The position numbers were made by a program, and so were the translations under genes. Shown here one piece after another: positions 51,929-60,335 of a stretch of DNA of 64,000 nt. This stretch comes from an uncultured Roseobacter sp. (GTDB lineage: Bacteria; Pseudomonadota; Alphaproteobacteria; Rhodobacterales; Rhodobacteraceae): positions 186,001 through 250,000 of the forward strand of contig NZ_CANKYM010000005.1 of NCBI RefSeq assembly GCF_947488185.1, given 5' to 3'. The notes below the pieces were generated by a model. The model worked only from the letters and a program-made list of their open reading frames with translations, was not told the DNA's origin and did not search any database. Position 1 is the stretch's first letter; the number at the start of each line of letters is the position of its first letter.

Positions 51929-54616
51929 ATGCAAACGCTGAACGATATCCGCTCTACCTTCCTGTCCTATTTCGACAAGCAGGGTCACGCGGTTGTACCG
52001 TCGAGCCCGCTGGTGCCGCGCAACGACCCCACGCTGATGTTCGCGAACTCCGGTATGGTGCAGTTCAAGAACCTCTTTACCGGGGTGGAGACGCGTGACT
52101 ACAAACGCGCCACAACCGCACAGAAATGCGTGCGCGCGGGCGGCAAACACAACGATCTCGACAACGTCGGCTATACCGCGCGCCACCATACCTTCTTTGA
52201 AATGCTAGGTAATTTCAGCTTCGGCGACTATTTCAAGGCGGACGCCATCAGGTTCGCCTGGGAGTTGATCACCCGGGATCTCGGGATCGACAAGAACCGG
52301 CTCTACGTCACCGTCTACCACACCGATGACGAAGCGGCAGAGATCTGGAAGAAGATCGGCGTCCCGCAAGACCGCATCATCCGCATCGCAACCAATGACA
52401 ATTTCTGGATGATGGGGCCGACGGGCCCTTGTGGCCCCTGCACGGAGATTTTCTACGACCATGGGGATCATATCTGGGGGGGGCCTCCGGGCAGCCCCGA
52501 AGAGGATGGCGACCGGTTCGTGGAAATCTGGAACCTGGTTTTCATGCAATACGAGCAATTCGAGGACGGCACGCGACGGGATCTGACCGCGCAATCCATC
52601 GACACCGGCATGGGGATCGAGCGCGTTGCCGCTCTGCTGCAGGGCACCAACGACAATTACGCCACGGATCTCATGCGCAACCTCATCGAGGCCTCGGCCG
52701 ATGCCACCAGCACCGACCCCGACGGCCCCGGCAAGACCCATCACCGGGTGATTGCCGACCATTTGCGCTCCACCTCTTTCCTCATGGCCGATGGCGTGAT
52801 GCCGAGCAATGACGGGCGGGGATACGTGCTGCGCCGGATCATGCGTCGCGCCATGCGGCATGCGCATCTGCTGGGCGCAAAAGATCCGCTGATGCACCAG
52901 CTGGTGCCCGCGCTCGTCCGTCAGATGGGGGCCGCATACCCCGAGCTTGGTCAGGCGCAGAGCATGATCGAACAGACCCTGCTGCAGGAGGAAACGCGGT
53001 TCCGTCAGACATTGGATCGCGGCCTTAAGCTGTTGGATGATGAACTGGCAGGGCTTGCCGAGGGCGCGGAGCTGCCGGGTGCTGCGGCGTTCAAGCTTTA
53101 TGACACCTACGGATTTCCGCTGGATTTGACGCAGGACGCCCTGCGTGAAAAGGGCCGAGCGGTGGATACCGATGGGTTCGATGCGGCGATGGCAGAGCAA
53201 AAAGCCAAGGCCCGCGCGGCCTGGGCCGGTTCCGGCGAAGCGGCGGATGCGACCATCTGGTTCGATCTGGCTGATAAACACGGGGCCACGGATTTCCTCG
53301 GCTATGACACCGAGATCGCCGAAGGCGTGATCCTGGCGATTGTCGAGGACGGCAAGGAGATCGATGCGCTGACGACCGACAGCCCGGCCTGGGTCATTTT
53401 CAACCAGACACCGTTTTATGCAGAGTCCGGCGGGCAGGTTGCGGATCACGGGTATGTTCGCGTCTTGGAGGGCACGCATGAAGCCTCCGAGACCCGGTTT
53501 ATGGGGCAGGTCAGCGATGTGCAAAAGCGCGGTGACGGGCTCTTTGCCCATTATGTCTCGGCGGAGGCGGGCACTTTGAAAGCCGGGGACCCCATTCAGC
53601 TAGAGGTCATGCACACCCGCCGCACATCCATTCGGGCCAACCACTCCGCCACGCATCTCTTGCACGAAGCGCTGCGCGAGGCGCTGGGAGACCACGTCGC
53701 CCAACGCGGCTCACTCAATGCCGAGGACCGGTTGCGGTTTGATTTCAGCCACACTCAGGCCCTGTCGCAAGAGGAGTTGGACCGTGTCGAGACCGACGTG
53801 AACCGCTATATCCGCCAGAACGCTCCGGTCGACACGCGGATCATGACGCCCGATGACGCGCGTGCCCTTGGCGCGCAGGCGCTCTTTGGCGAGAAATACG
53901 GCGATGAGGTGCGGGTGGTGTCCATGGGGCGCAAAGACGGCTCCGGCAAGGGCACCGATGGCGACACCTATTCGCTGGAGCTTTGCGGCGGCACCCATGT
54001 ACGCCAGACCGGCGACATCGGCGCCTTCGTGACCCTGAGCGACAGCGCCAGCAGTGCCGGTGTCCGCCGGATCGAAGCGCTGACCGGGGCGGCGGCCATG
54101 AGCTACCTGCGGACGCAGGATCACCGGCTGGCCGAGGTTGCCCTTGATCTCAAGGCGCAGCCTGCCGATGTGCCCGACCGGGTGCGCGGCCTGCTGGAAG
54201 AGCGGCGCAGCCTTGCCAATGAGGTTGCCCAATTGCGGCGGGAATTGGCGATGTCCGGCGGCAGCGGCACAGCCGCGCCCGAAGCGCGGGACATCGCTGG
54301 TATTTCCTTCATCGCGCAGGTTCTGTCAGGCGTAACGGGCAAGGATCTGCCCGCGCTGGTCGATCAATTCAAGGAAAAGATCGGGAGCGGCGCGGTCTTG
54401 CTGATTGCCGATACCGGTGACAAAGCTGCCGTGGCCGCCGGGGTGACCCAGGATCTGACCGGCAAACTCTCCGCCGTGGACATCGTAAAGTCGGTTGTGG
54501 TCGAATTGGGCGGCAAAGGCGGCGGCGGACGCCCAGACATGGCCCAGGGCGGCGCGCGCGACGTGGCCAATGCCGATGCGGCGATTGCAGCGGCGGAACA
54601 GGTTTTGAAAGGATAG
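51929..54616 (+). CDS. alaS: Alanyl-tRNA synthetase
   Basis: An 895-residue class II synthetase. The N-terminal LNDIRSTFLSYFDKQGHAVV and FANSGMVQFKNLFTG, the ANHSATHLLHEALRE and CGGTHVRQTGDIG metal/editing motifs, and a C-terminal DHHA1 domain ending GGGRPDMAQGGARD are all present. The order is complete and the length usual. It is followed after 4 bases by a DUF1330 gene. Confidence 0.98.
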   Translation: MQTLNDIRSTFLSYFDKQGHAVVPSSPLVPRNDPTLMFANSGMVQFKNLFTGVETRDYKRATTAQKCVRAGGKHNDLDNVGYTARHHTFFEMLGNFSFGDYFKADAIRFAWELITRDLGIDKNRLYVTVYHTDDEAAEIWKKIGVPQDRIIRIATNDNFWMMGPTGPCGPCTEIFYDHGDHIWGGPPGSPEEDGDRFVEIWNLVFMQYEQFEDGTRRDLTAQSIDTGMGIERVAALLQGTNDNYATDLMRNLIEASADATSTDPDGPGKTHHRVIADHLRSTSFLMADGVMPSNDGRGYVLRRIMRRAMRHAHLLGAKDPLMHQLVPALVRQMGAAYPELGQAQSMIEQTLLQEETRFRQTLDRGLKLLDDELAGLAEGAELPGAAAFKLYDTYGFPLDLTQDALREKGRAVDTDGFDAAMAEQKAKARAAWAGSGEAADATIWFDLADKHGATDFLGYDTEIAEGVILAIVEDGKEIDALTTDSPAWVIFNQTPFYAESGGQVADHGYVRVLEGTHEASETRFMGQVSDVQKRGDGLFAHYVSAEAGTLKAGDPIQLEVMHTRRTSIRANHSATHLLHEALREALGDHVAQRGSLNAEDRLRFDFSHTQALSQEELDRVETDVNRYIRQNAPVDTRIMTPDDARALGAQALFGEKYGDEVRVVSMGRKDGSGKGTDGDTYSLELCGGTHVRQTGDIGAFVTLSDSASSAGVRRIEALTGAAAMSYLRTQDHRLAEVALDLKAQPADVPDRVRGLLEERRSLANEVAQLRRELAMSGGSGTAAPEARDIAGISFIAQVLSGVTGKDLPALVDQFKEKIGSGAVLLIADTGDKAAVAAGVTQDLTGKLSAVDIVKSVVVELGGKGGGGRPDMAQGGARDVANADAAIAAAEQVLKG

Positions 54617-54620
54617 ATCA

Positions 54621-54911
54621 ATGGGAGCACTCTGGATCGCCCATGTCACCGTCACCGACGATGAGGCATATGGCAAATACGCAGCCCTTGCGACCGAGGC
54701 GATTGCCGCTCACGGCGGTCACTTCATCGCGCGTGGCGGTCGCTTTGTTCAGCTTGAGGGGCAGGCGCGTCCGCGCAACGTGGTGGCGAGGTTTCCGTCC
54801 GTCGAGGCGGCAGAAACTTGTTACAATTCCCCGGAGTATCAACGGGCGCTGAGCCACGCACGCGATGCGTCCGAGCGTGAACTGATGGTCATCGAAACCT
54901 CCGAAGACTAG
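54621..54911 (+). CDS. DUF1330 family protein
   Basis: A 96-residue ferredoxin-like-fold protein: LWIAHVTVTDDEAYGKYAALA, GGHFIARGGRFVQLEG, RPRNVVARFPSVEAAETCYNS and PEYQRAL are the DUF1330 pattern. The function is unknown. Its ribosome site AAAGGA lies within the last codons of alaS, so it is likely co-translated. Confidence 0.9.
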   Translation: MGALWIAHVTVTDDEAYGKYAALATEAIAAHGGHFIARGGRFVQLEGQARPRNVVARFPSVEAAETCYNSPEYQRALSHARDASERELMVIETSED

Positions 54912-54952
54912 ACTTCTCGCCTGCGCACACCGAATCGTCCCCCGCGGTGAAG

Positions 54953-54978
54953 CGCCCATTTTTTGGGCGGTTTCTTGC
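54953..54978 (+). terminator. Probable terminator of the alaS-DUF1330 unit
   Basis: CGCCCA (54953-54958) and TGGGCG (54964-54969) form a hairpin over five Ts, followed by a T-rich GTTTCTTG. Confidence 0.55.
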
Positions 54979-55107
54979 CGATAGGCTTCGGATTGGGACG
55001 CAGTTCCACGCGCAATAATCTGACTTGTAAGTCTTTTTTAAAGTCACAAAATTACCCTGAAAACCCGTCTGGACAGAAGCCCGGCGCCCCTGCATTCTTT
55101 GTATGCG

Positions 55108-55180
55108 GGAATTTTCCGGCATTTTTTCAAAATCTATTTTCGACTGCGACCGGAATTTTCTTTCCGCATTTTTCGCAAAA
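55108..55180 (+). repeat. AT-rich imperfect direct repeat upstream of the protease gene
   Basis: GGAATTTTC followed within 11 bases by CATTTTT occurs at 55108-55127 and again at 55152-55173, 44 bases apart, each then running into C(G)CAAAA/AAAAT-like sequence. The composition is far lower in GC than its surroundings and lies just before the ribosome site at about 55191. Confidence 0.5.
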
Positions 55181-55204
55181 ATACTTTATTGGAAGGACTT
55201 TAAA

Positions 55205-56230
55205 ATGGCTGACAAGAGCAAAGGCAGCGGCGGCGACGGCGGCCGCCAACCCGAAATGGACGCCACCGAGGGCAACATGTCCACCCCCATGATCGCGATG
55301 CAGACCACCGACGATGGATCGGATGAGCTTTGGACCGCGGCAGAAATGGAAGACGCCACGCCCTGCGACATCATCGAGATTGATGACGACGATCTGGCAG
55401 AGGATGAGGCCCCTGCTGAAACGCAGGACGCGGGTGGTGGCACTGTCGTCGAAGGCGGCGCACCGGATGACGATGCCGAGGCCGCCGAGGAAGACACCCA
55501 GGCCACCTCGGGCGGATACAACTATCCCGGACCCTTCACGCGGTATGAAGTTTTCACCCCCTACACCCAGTATCCCTATCGGGCCATGGGCAAATTGTTC
55601 TTCAAGCGGGGCGGGCGCAATTTCGTCTGCTCTGCCTCCTCGGTTGGCAACAACGCGATCTACTCCGCCGGGCACTGCCTGCATGCGGGCAACAATTCCT
55701 CCAGCGGGTGGGCCACCAATGTGGTCTTTGTACCGGCCTATCGCGACGGGCAGGCGCCCTACGGCCAATGGCAGGCCAAGCAGCTTTTCGTGCGGACGTC
55801 GTGGTACAAACACGGCATCTCAAAGGGCCTCGCGCAGGATATGGGGGCCGCTGTTCTGCATAAGAGGAACGGCAAGAAGATCAGCCAGGTCGTCGGCTGG
55901 CTTGGCTTTGCGTGGAACTGGTCAAAGTATCAGCATTGGTGCCAGTACGGCTATCCGGCTGCATCCCCCTTCAACGGGCGCCGCCTGATCGCCAACCATT
56001 CCTCCTTTGCCTATCATGGCAGTGTCGGTGCGAACCCGAAACCAATCGGCGTCGGCAGCGATCTGACGGGTGGTTCCTCTGGCGGGCCTTGGGTGCTGAA
56101 GTTCGGCACGTCGAACTATCTCAACGGCGTGAACAGCTATCGCCGCAGCTCGAAACCGCAGGAAATGTACTCACCCTACTTCAACAACAACGCCAAATCG
56201 TTGTTTGATACGGTGCGCAACATTAACTGA
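55205..56230 (+). CDS. Trypsin-like serine protease with N-terminal acidic region and no signal peptide
   Basis: A 341-residue protein. Residues 1-105 are unstructured-looking: a Gly/Ser/Lys start, the motif WTAAEMEDATP at 43-53, and an Asp/Glu-rich stretch (about 57-98). A chymotrypsin-fold domain follows, with catalytic His157 (SAGHCLH), probable Asp212 (QDMG) and Ser292 (GGSSGGP); Cys142 and Cys158 flank the histidine as in V8-like enzymes. There is no Sec or Tat signal and no transmembrane helix. The ATG at 55205 has GGAAGGA at 7 bases. The next gene encodes a 47-residue protein with the same W-T-x-x-E-M motif. Confidence 0.85.
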   Translation: MADKSKGSGGDGGRQPEMDATEGNMSTPMIAMQTTDDGSDELWTAAEMEDATPCDIIEIDDDDLAEDEAPAETQDAGGGTVVEGGAPDDDAEAAEEDTQATSGGYNYPGPFTRYEVFTPYTQYPYRAMGKLFFKRGGRNFVCSASSVGNNAIYSAGHCLHAGNNSSSGWATNVVFVPAYRDGQAPYGQWQAKQLFVRTSWYKHGISKGLAQDMGAAVLHKRNGKKISQVVGWLGFAWNWSKYQHWCQYGYPAASPFNGRRLIANHSSFAYHGSVGANPKPIGVGSDLTGGSSGGPWVLKFGTSNYLNGVNSYRRSSKPQEMYSPYFNNNAKSLFDTVRNIN

Positions 56231-56246
56231 TCTGCATGACCTTTTC

Positions 56247-56271
56247 TGCCCCGGCGCGTTGGGCCGGGGCA
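56247..56271 (+). other. GC-rich hairpin between protease and short-peptide genes
   Basis: TGCCCCGG (56247-56254) pairs with CCGGGGCA (56264-56271), 17 bases after the protease stop and 26 before the next ATG. No T run follows, so it could be an mRNA-processing or attenuation element separating the two cistrons. Confidence 0.5.
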
Positions 56272-56296
56272 GGTTCGCGTAGGAAGGACGTCAGAT

Positions 56297-56440
56297 ATGC
56301 ACAGCTCTGAAAGCAACAAAGGCTCGCCACACCAGCCGAAACAGAAGCCCTGGACCCAAAAAGAGATGGAGGAGGCAGAACCGCTCCCGATGCCTTCACC
56401 GGAAGATGAGGGCGACGGGAAGAAACCAAAGAAAAAGTAA
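56297..56440 (+). CDS. 47-residue charged peptide sharing a motif with the adjacent protease
   Basis: A short gene with a good ribosome site (GGAAGGA, about 9 bases before the ATG) and a clean frame to TAA at 56438. It is Lys/Glu/Pro-rich, has no signal peptide or membrane helix, and ends GKKPKKK. Residues 19-29, WTQKEMEEAEP, match WTAAEMEDATP in the N-terminal region of the protease just upstream. Being 66 bases downstream on the same strand, it is probably co-transcribed. It could be a substrate, inhibitor or targeting partner of the protease; no known family is recognised. Confidence 0.7.
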   Translation: MHSSESNKGSPHQPKQKPWTQKEMEEAEPLPMPSPEDEGDGKKPKKK

Positions 56441-56443
56441 CGC

Positions 56444-58261
56444 TTAGCTGGCTCTGGCCATGCGTTTGCGTTCATGCGGATCCAGATAGCGTTTACGCAA
56501 ACGGATCGCATTCGGCGTGACCTCGACCAATTCGTCATCGTCGATATAGGCGATGGCTTCCTCCAGCGACAGCGTGATCGGCGTGGTCAGCCGCACCGCC
56601 TCATCGGTGCCGGAGGCCCGCACGTTCGTCAGCTTCTTACCCTTGAGCGGGTTCACTTCGAGATCGTTCTCGCGGCTATGCTCACCGATGATCATGCCCG
56701 TATAGACATCCGCCTGAGCGCCGATCATCATCCTGCCACGCTCTTCCAGGTTCCAGAGCGCATAAGCCACCGAAGAGCCGTTTTCCATCGAGATCAGCAC
56801 ACCGGCACGCCGTCCGGGGATTGGGCCCTTATGCGGTGCCCAGCCGTGAAAGACCCGGTTCAACACACCGGTGCCGCGCGTGTCCGTCAGAAACTCGCCG
56901 TGATAGCCGATCAGCCCGCGCGACGGCACATGCGCCACGATCCGGGTCTTGCCCGCACCTGCCGGTTTCATCTCCACCAGCTCGCCCCGGCGCGCGCCGG
57001 TGATTTTTTCAATCACAGCGCCGGAGTATTCATCGTCCACGTCGATGGTGGCTTCTTCGATGGGCTCGTGACGCTGGCCGTCGATGTCCTGAAACAGAAC
57101 CTGCGGGCGGGAAATGCTGAGCTCGAACCCTTCGCGGCGCATGTTTTCGATAAGCACGCCCATCTGCAATTCACCACGGCCTGCGACCTCGAAAGCCTCG
57201 CCGCCGGGGGTATCGCTGATCTTGATCGCGACGTTGGATTCCGCCTCTTTCATCAGGCGTTCGCGGATCACACGGGACTGCACCTTCTTGCCATCACGAC
57301 CGGCAAGCGGGCTGTCGTTGATGCCGAAGGTGACCGTGATGGTGGGCGGATCAATGGGCTGCGCGGGCAAGGCCTCCGTTACCTGCGGGGCAACGATACT
57401 GTCGGCCACGGTGGCCTTGGACATGCCGGCAAGGCTGACGATATCACCCGCTTCGGCCAGGTCGATCGGCTGTTGCGTCAGGCCCCGGAAAGCGAGGATT
57501 TTGGTGACGCGGAAATTTTCCACCTGATCCCCGTCCCGTGACAGCGCCTTGACCGTCTCACCAGCCTTGAGCGTGCCGGATTCGACACGGCCCGTCAGGA
57601 TACGGCCAATGAAAGGATCCGCGCCAAGGGTGGTTGCCAGCATCCGGAAAGGTGCCTCGCGTTGTTCCACCTGCGTCGGGCCAGGGACGTGATCCACCAC
57701 CAGATCGAAGAGGGCGGAGAGATCCTCGCGCGGGCCATCCAGTTCCATATCCGCCCAACCGTTCCGACCGGAGGCATACATCGCCGGGAAATCCAGTTGG
57801 TTGTCGTCCGCGCCAAGGTTGGCAAAAAGATCGAAACACTCATCCAGCGACCGATCCGGCTCCGCGTCCGGCTTGTCGACCTTGTTCAACACCACGATGG
57901 GACGCAGCCCCAGTGCCAGCGCCTTGGAGGTCACGAATTTGGTCTGCGGCATCGGCCCTTCGGCAGCATCCACAAGCAGCACTACGCCGTCCACCATGGA
58001 CAGGATACGCTCGACCTCGCCCCCGAAATCCGCGTGTCCGGGCGTGTCGACAATGTTGATCCGCGTGCCTTTCCATTCGACAGACGTGGCCTTGGCCAGG
58101 ATGGTGATCCCGCGCTCCCGCTCCAAATCATTGCTGTCCATCGCGCGTTCTGTCGTGGCCTGATTTTCGCGATAGGTGCCGGATTGCTTGAGCAGTTCGT
58201 CCACCAGCGTCGTCTTGCCGTGGTCAACGTGAGCGATGATTGCGATGTTGCGCAGGTCCAT
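56444..58261 (-). CDS. typA: Ribosome-associated GTPase TypA/BipA
   Basis: A 605-residue translational GTPase. G1 AHVDHGKTTL, G2 RERGITI, G3 DTPGHADF, G4 NKVDKPDA, then domain II, the EF-G-like domains III/V and the BipA C-terminal domain (LTNVRASGTDEAVRLTTP, LDPHERKRM). It assists ribosome assembly and stress growth. Start ATG 58261 has AAAGG upstream; a frame extension to 58318 is not conserved. Confidence 0.97.
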   Translation of the reverse strand: MDLRNIAIIAHVDHGKTTLVDELLKQSGTYRENQATTERAMDSNDLERERGITILAKATSVEWKGTRINIVDTPGHADFGGEVERILSMVDGVVLLVDAAEGPMPQTKFVTSKALALGLRPIVVLNKVDKPDAEPDRSLDECFDLFANLGADDNQLDFPAMYASGRNGWADMELDGPREDLSALFDLVVDHVPGPTQVEQREAPFRMLATTLGADPFIGRILTGRVESGTLKAGETVKALSRDGDQVENFRVTKILAFRGLTQQPIDLAEAGDIVSLAGMSKATVADSIVAPQVTEALPAQPIDPPTITVTFGINDSPLAGRDGKKVQSRVIRERLMKEAESNVAIKISDTPGGEAFEVAGRGELQMGVLIENMRREGFELSISRPQVLFQDIDGQRHEPIEEATIDVDDEYSGAVIEKITGARRGELVEMKPAGAGKTRIVAHVPSRGLIGYHGEFLTDTRGTGVLNRVFHGWAPHKGPIPGRRAGVLISMENGSSVAYALWNLEERGRMMIGAQADVYTGMIIGEHSRENDLEVNPLKGKKLTNVRASGTDEAVRLTTPITLSLEEAIAYIDDDELVEVTPNAIRLRKRYLDPHERKRMARAS

Positions 58262-58359
58262 GAAGAGAGCCTTTGAAATGGGAAAGACACGCCTGAGCGT
58301 GCAGGTTGGGGCGCGCATACCCCGCTGCGGCGCAGAATGCTAGGGGAAATCGCCGCTGG

Positions 58360-58695
58360 TTAATGCGACGTGGTTGCCGAAAAGAGATGGATCACGACGA
58401 TACCGCCGATGATCATCGCCAGCCCCAGCACGGCAGGCCCGTCGAGCCTTTGACCGAAGATCACAAAGCCGATGGAGGCGATACAGACAATGCCGAGCCC
58501 GGACCAGATGGCGTAGACAACGCCCACGGGTATGAACCGCAGGGTCAGCGCCAAAAGGTAGAACGAGATGCCATAGGCCACCACCAAAAGCACCGACGGC
58601 CAGAACCGGCTGAACTGGGCGGAGGCCTGCAGCGCCGTTGTTCCGATGGTTTCCATCACAACTGCAGCGATCAGATAGAGGTAGTGTGGCGGCAT
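58360..58695 (-). CDS. Small multidrug resistance (SMR) transporter
   Basis: A 111-residue four-helix membrane protein. The essential Glu is in LYLIAAVVMETIGTTALQAS, and the SMR signature YGISFYLLALTLRFIPVGVVYAIWSG is complete. It resembles EmrE/QacE-type exporters of cationic drugs. The Lrp/AsnC regulator 13 bases upstream likely controls it. Confidence 0.93.
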   Translation of the reverse strand: MPPHYLYLIAAVVMETIGTTALQASAQFSRFWPSVLLVVAYGISFYLLALTLRFIPVGVVYAIWSGLGIVCIASIGFVIFGQRLDGPAVLGLAMIIGGIVVIHLFSATTSH

Positions 58696-58708
58696 GTGAA
58701 AACCCTTG

Positions 58709-59164
58709 CTAGAGAGGCAGTTGCGAGGTGTCTTTGATCTGCTCCATCACGAAGCTGGCAGAGACATCCGACAGCGGCACGCGTTTGATGAGCGCTTGAT
58801 ACAGCCTGTCGTAATCCGGCATATCCGCCACCCGTGCCCGGATCAAATAGTCGAGGTCCCCCGACATTCTGTAGACGCCGAGGATTTCCGGCATGGCGCG
58901 GGTCGCTTTGCGAAAGGCTTCCAGCCAGTCGGGCGCATGGGCGTTCGTGCGGATCATGATGAAAACCATCAGCCCAAGGCCAACTTTGTCGGGATCAAGT
59001 ACGGTGACGCGTTTGGCGATCACACCGGATTTTTCCAGCGCCTTGATGCGCCGCCAGCAGGCGTTTCGGCTGAGATGCACAGCCTCGCCCAGGGCATCAA
59101 GTGGCATGCTGGCATCCTGCTGCAGATGGGAGAGGATTCGGCGGTCTGTTTCATCGATTGTCAT
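58709..59164 (-). CDS. Lrp/AsnC-family transcriptional regulator
   Basis: A 151-residue regulator: an N-terminal winged HTH (TDRRILSHLQQDASMPLDAL, HLSRNACWRRIKALEKSGVI) and a C-terminal RAM effector-binding domain (YRMSGDLDYLIRARVADM). It is followed by the SMR transporter gene on the same transcript, and the gap to the divergent gene at 59281 contains an inverted repeat. Confidence 0.93.
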   Translation of the reverse strand: MTIDETDRRILSHLQQDASMPLDALGEAVHLSRNACWRRIKALEKSGVIAKRVTVLDPDKVGLGLMVFIMIRTNAHAPDWLEAFRKATRAMPEILGVYRMSGDLDYLIRARVADMPDYDRLYQALIKRVPLSDVSASFVMEQIKDTSQLPL

Positions 59165-59244
59165 TATGATTGGACCTTATGGTGGAAAAAATCCCGCAGT
59201 CAATCTGTTTCGTGCAGCGAATTGGGACAAATTCCCCTGATCCA

Positions 59245-59262
59245 TTCGATAGATGTATCGAA
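59245..59262. promoter_or_regulatory. Inverted repeat, candidate operator
   Basis: TTCGATA (59245-59251), spacer GATG, TATCGAA (59256-59262): perfect 7-bp arms, 18 bases before the ATG of the 68-residue gene. It may bind a regulator of one or both divergent units. Confidence 0.45.
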
Positions 59263-59280
59263 ACACAACAGGAGGCCTCC

Positions 59281-59487
59281 ATGTTCCAGCGCATTTTCCT
59301 TTCTCACCCGGCAACCGTCGATGAGACGTTCTTTCAGCACATGCTCTTTGCCCTGCGGTTCGCCTTGTCGCTGTTCGCAGCCGCCGGTGCGGCGCTTGTG
59401 CATGCATTTGTGCCCTGCCTCTTTGAGAAGACGGCCAGCCGGATCATCACCCGCCTCTATGGACGCATCCACAATCGGGGACACTGA
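59281..59487 (+). CDS. Small membrane protein, DUF6356-like
   Basis: A 68-residue protein starting at an ATG with GGAGG 6 bases upstream. It has one central hydrophobic stretch (LRFALSLFAAAGAALVHAFVPCLFE) and a basic C-terminus. The pattern FxHPAxVxETFxQHxxFA fits DUF6356 as I recall it. The function is unknown. Its stop overlaps the start of the amidotransferase gene (TGATG). Confidence 0.75.
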   Translation: MFQRIFLSHPATVDETFFQHMLFALRFALSLFAAAGAALVHAFVPCLFEKTASRIITRLYGRIHNRGH

Positions 59488-60284
59488 TGTGTCGCTGGGC
59501 CGCCTATCACGGCGCGCCGATCTTCCTCTCCGAGATTCTGACGGCCCCTGCGCACTCGCTGATCATTCAGTCGCGGGCTGCCACCGAATGCAAGACGACG
59601 ATCAATGCGGACGGCTTCGGGCTGGCGTGGTATGATAAACGGCCGGAGCCGGGCCTCTACCGGGATGTTTACCCGGCGTGGTCCGATCCCAACCTGGCGG
59701 CTCTCGCTGATCAGGTGCAATCGCCGCTGTTTCTGGCCCACGTGCGGGCCTCCACCGGCACGGCGACCAGCCGCAACAACTGCCATCCCTTCGTGCAGGG
59801 GCGCTGGTCTTTCATGCACAACGGGCAGGTGGGCGGTTTCGAACACTTCCGCAAATCCGCCGATATGATGATTGATGACGCCCTCTATTCGGCGCGACGC
59901 GGCGCCACGGACAGCGAGGCCCTGTTCCTGATTGCCTGCGCCCTCGGGCTCGATGATGATCCGCGCGGCGCGTTGGAGGCTGCGGTTGGAAAGCTGCAGT
60001 CCATGGCGGCGGGATTTGGTTTTCAGGGGCCGCTCATCCGCTGCACAGCAGCGCTCTCGGATGGCGAGACGCTCTACGCGATCCGCTACGCGTCTGATCA
60101 CCTCGCCCCGTCGCTTTACTATCAATGGCACGACGCCCGTCGCGGCTGGGCTGTCGTTTCCGAACCCTATGAAGAAGATGCCACTGAGTGGCACGCCGTT
60201 CCTGCTGGGAGTTTCTGCCGCTTCACCAAAGACGCGGTCGAGATTTCAGATTTTGCCCCTCCACAACCGGCGCAGGTGGCATGA
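59487..60284 (+). CDS. Class II glutamine amidotransferase (YafJ/EgtC-like)
   Basis: A 265-residue Ntn-hydrolase domain protein. Cys2 (after the initiator Met, MCRWAAYHG) is the nucleophile; NADGFGLAWY, FLAHVRASTG, NCHPFVQGRWSFMHNGQVGGF and the TDSEALF segment are the class II glutaminase pattern. It stands without a synthetase partner, so the acceptor is unknown; gamma-glutamyl hydrolysis as in EgtC is one option. It is co-translated with the small DUF6356-like protein. Confidence 0.9.
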   Translation: MCRWAAYHGAPIFLSEILTAPAHSLIIQSRAATECKTTINADGFGLAWYDKRPEPGLYRDVYPAWSDPNLAALADQVQSPLFLAHVRASTGTATSRNNCHPFVQGRWSFMHNGQVGGFEHFRKSADMMIDDALYSARRGATDSEALFLIACALGLDDDPRGALEAAVGKLQSMAAGFGFQGPLIRCTAALSDGETLYAIRYASDHLAPSLYYQWHDARRGWAVVSEPYEEDATEWHAVPAGSFCRFTKDAVEISDFAPPQPAQVA

Positions 60285-60311
60285 AAAAAGGGGCTGCGTT
60301 GCCACAGCCCC
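60284..60311 (-). terminator. Intrinsic terminator of icd
   Basis: On the minus strand, GGGGCTG and CAGCCCC form a 7-bp stem over an 8-base loop and are followed by six Ts (plus-strand A run 60284-60289). It overlaps the last base of the convergent amidotransferase gene. Confidence 0.8.
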
Positions 60312-60335
60312 CCACATACCTGAATGACGAGAGCC

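Noticed and set aside
55103..55204. Extended N-terminus for the serine protease from an upstream ATG
   Set aside because: The extension is translated from the AT-rich repeat region and has no good ribosome site; the ATG at 55205 has GGAAGGA at the right distance.
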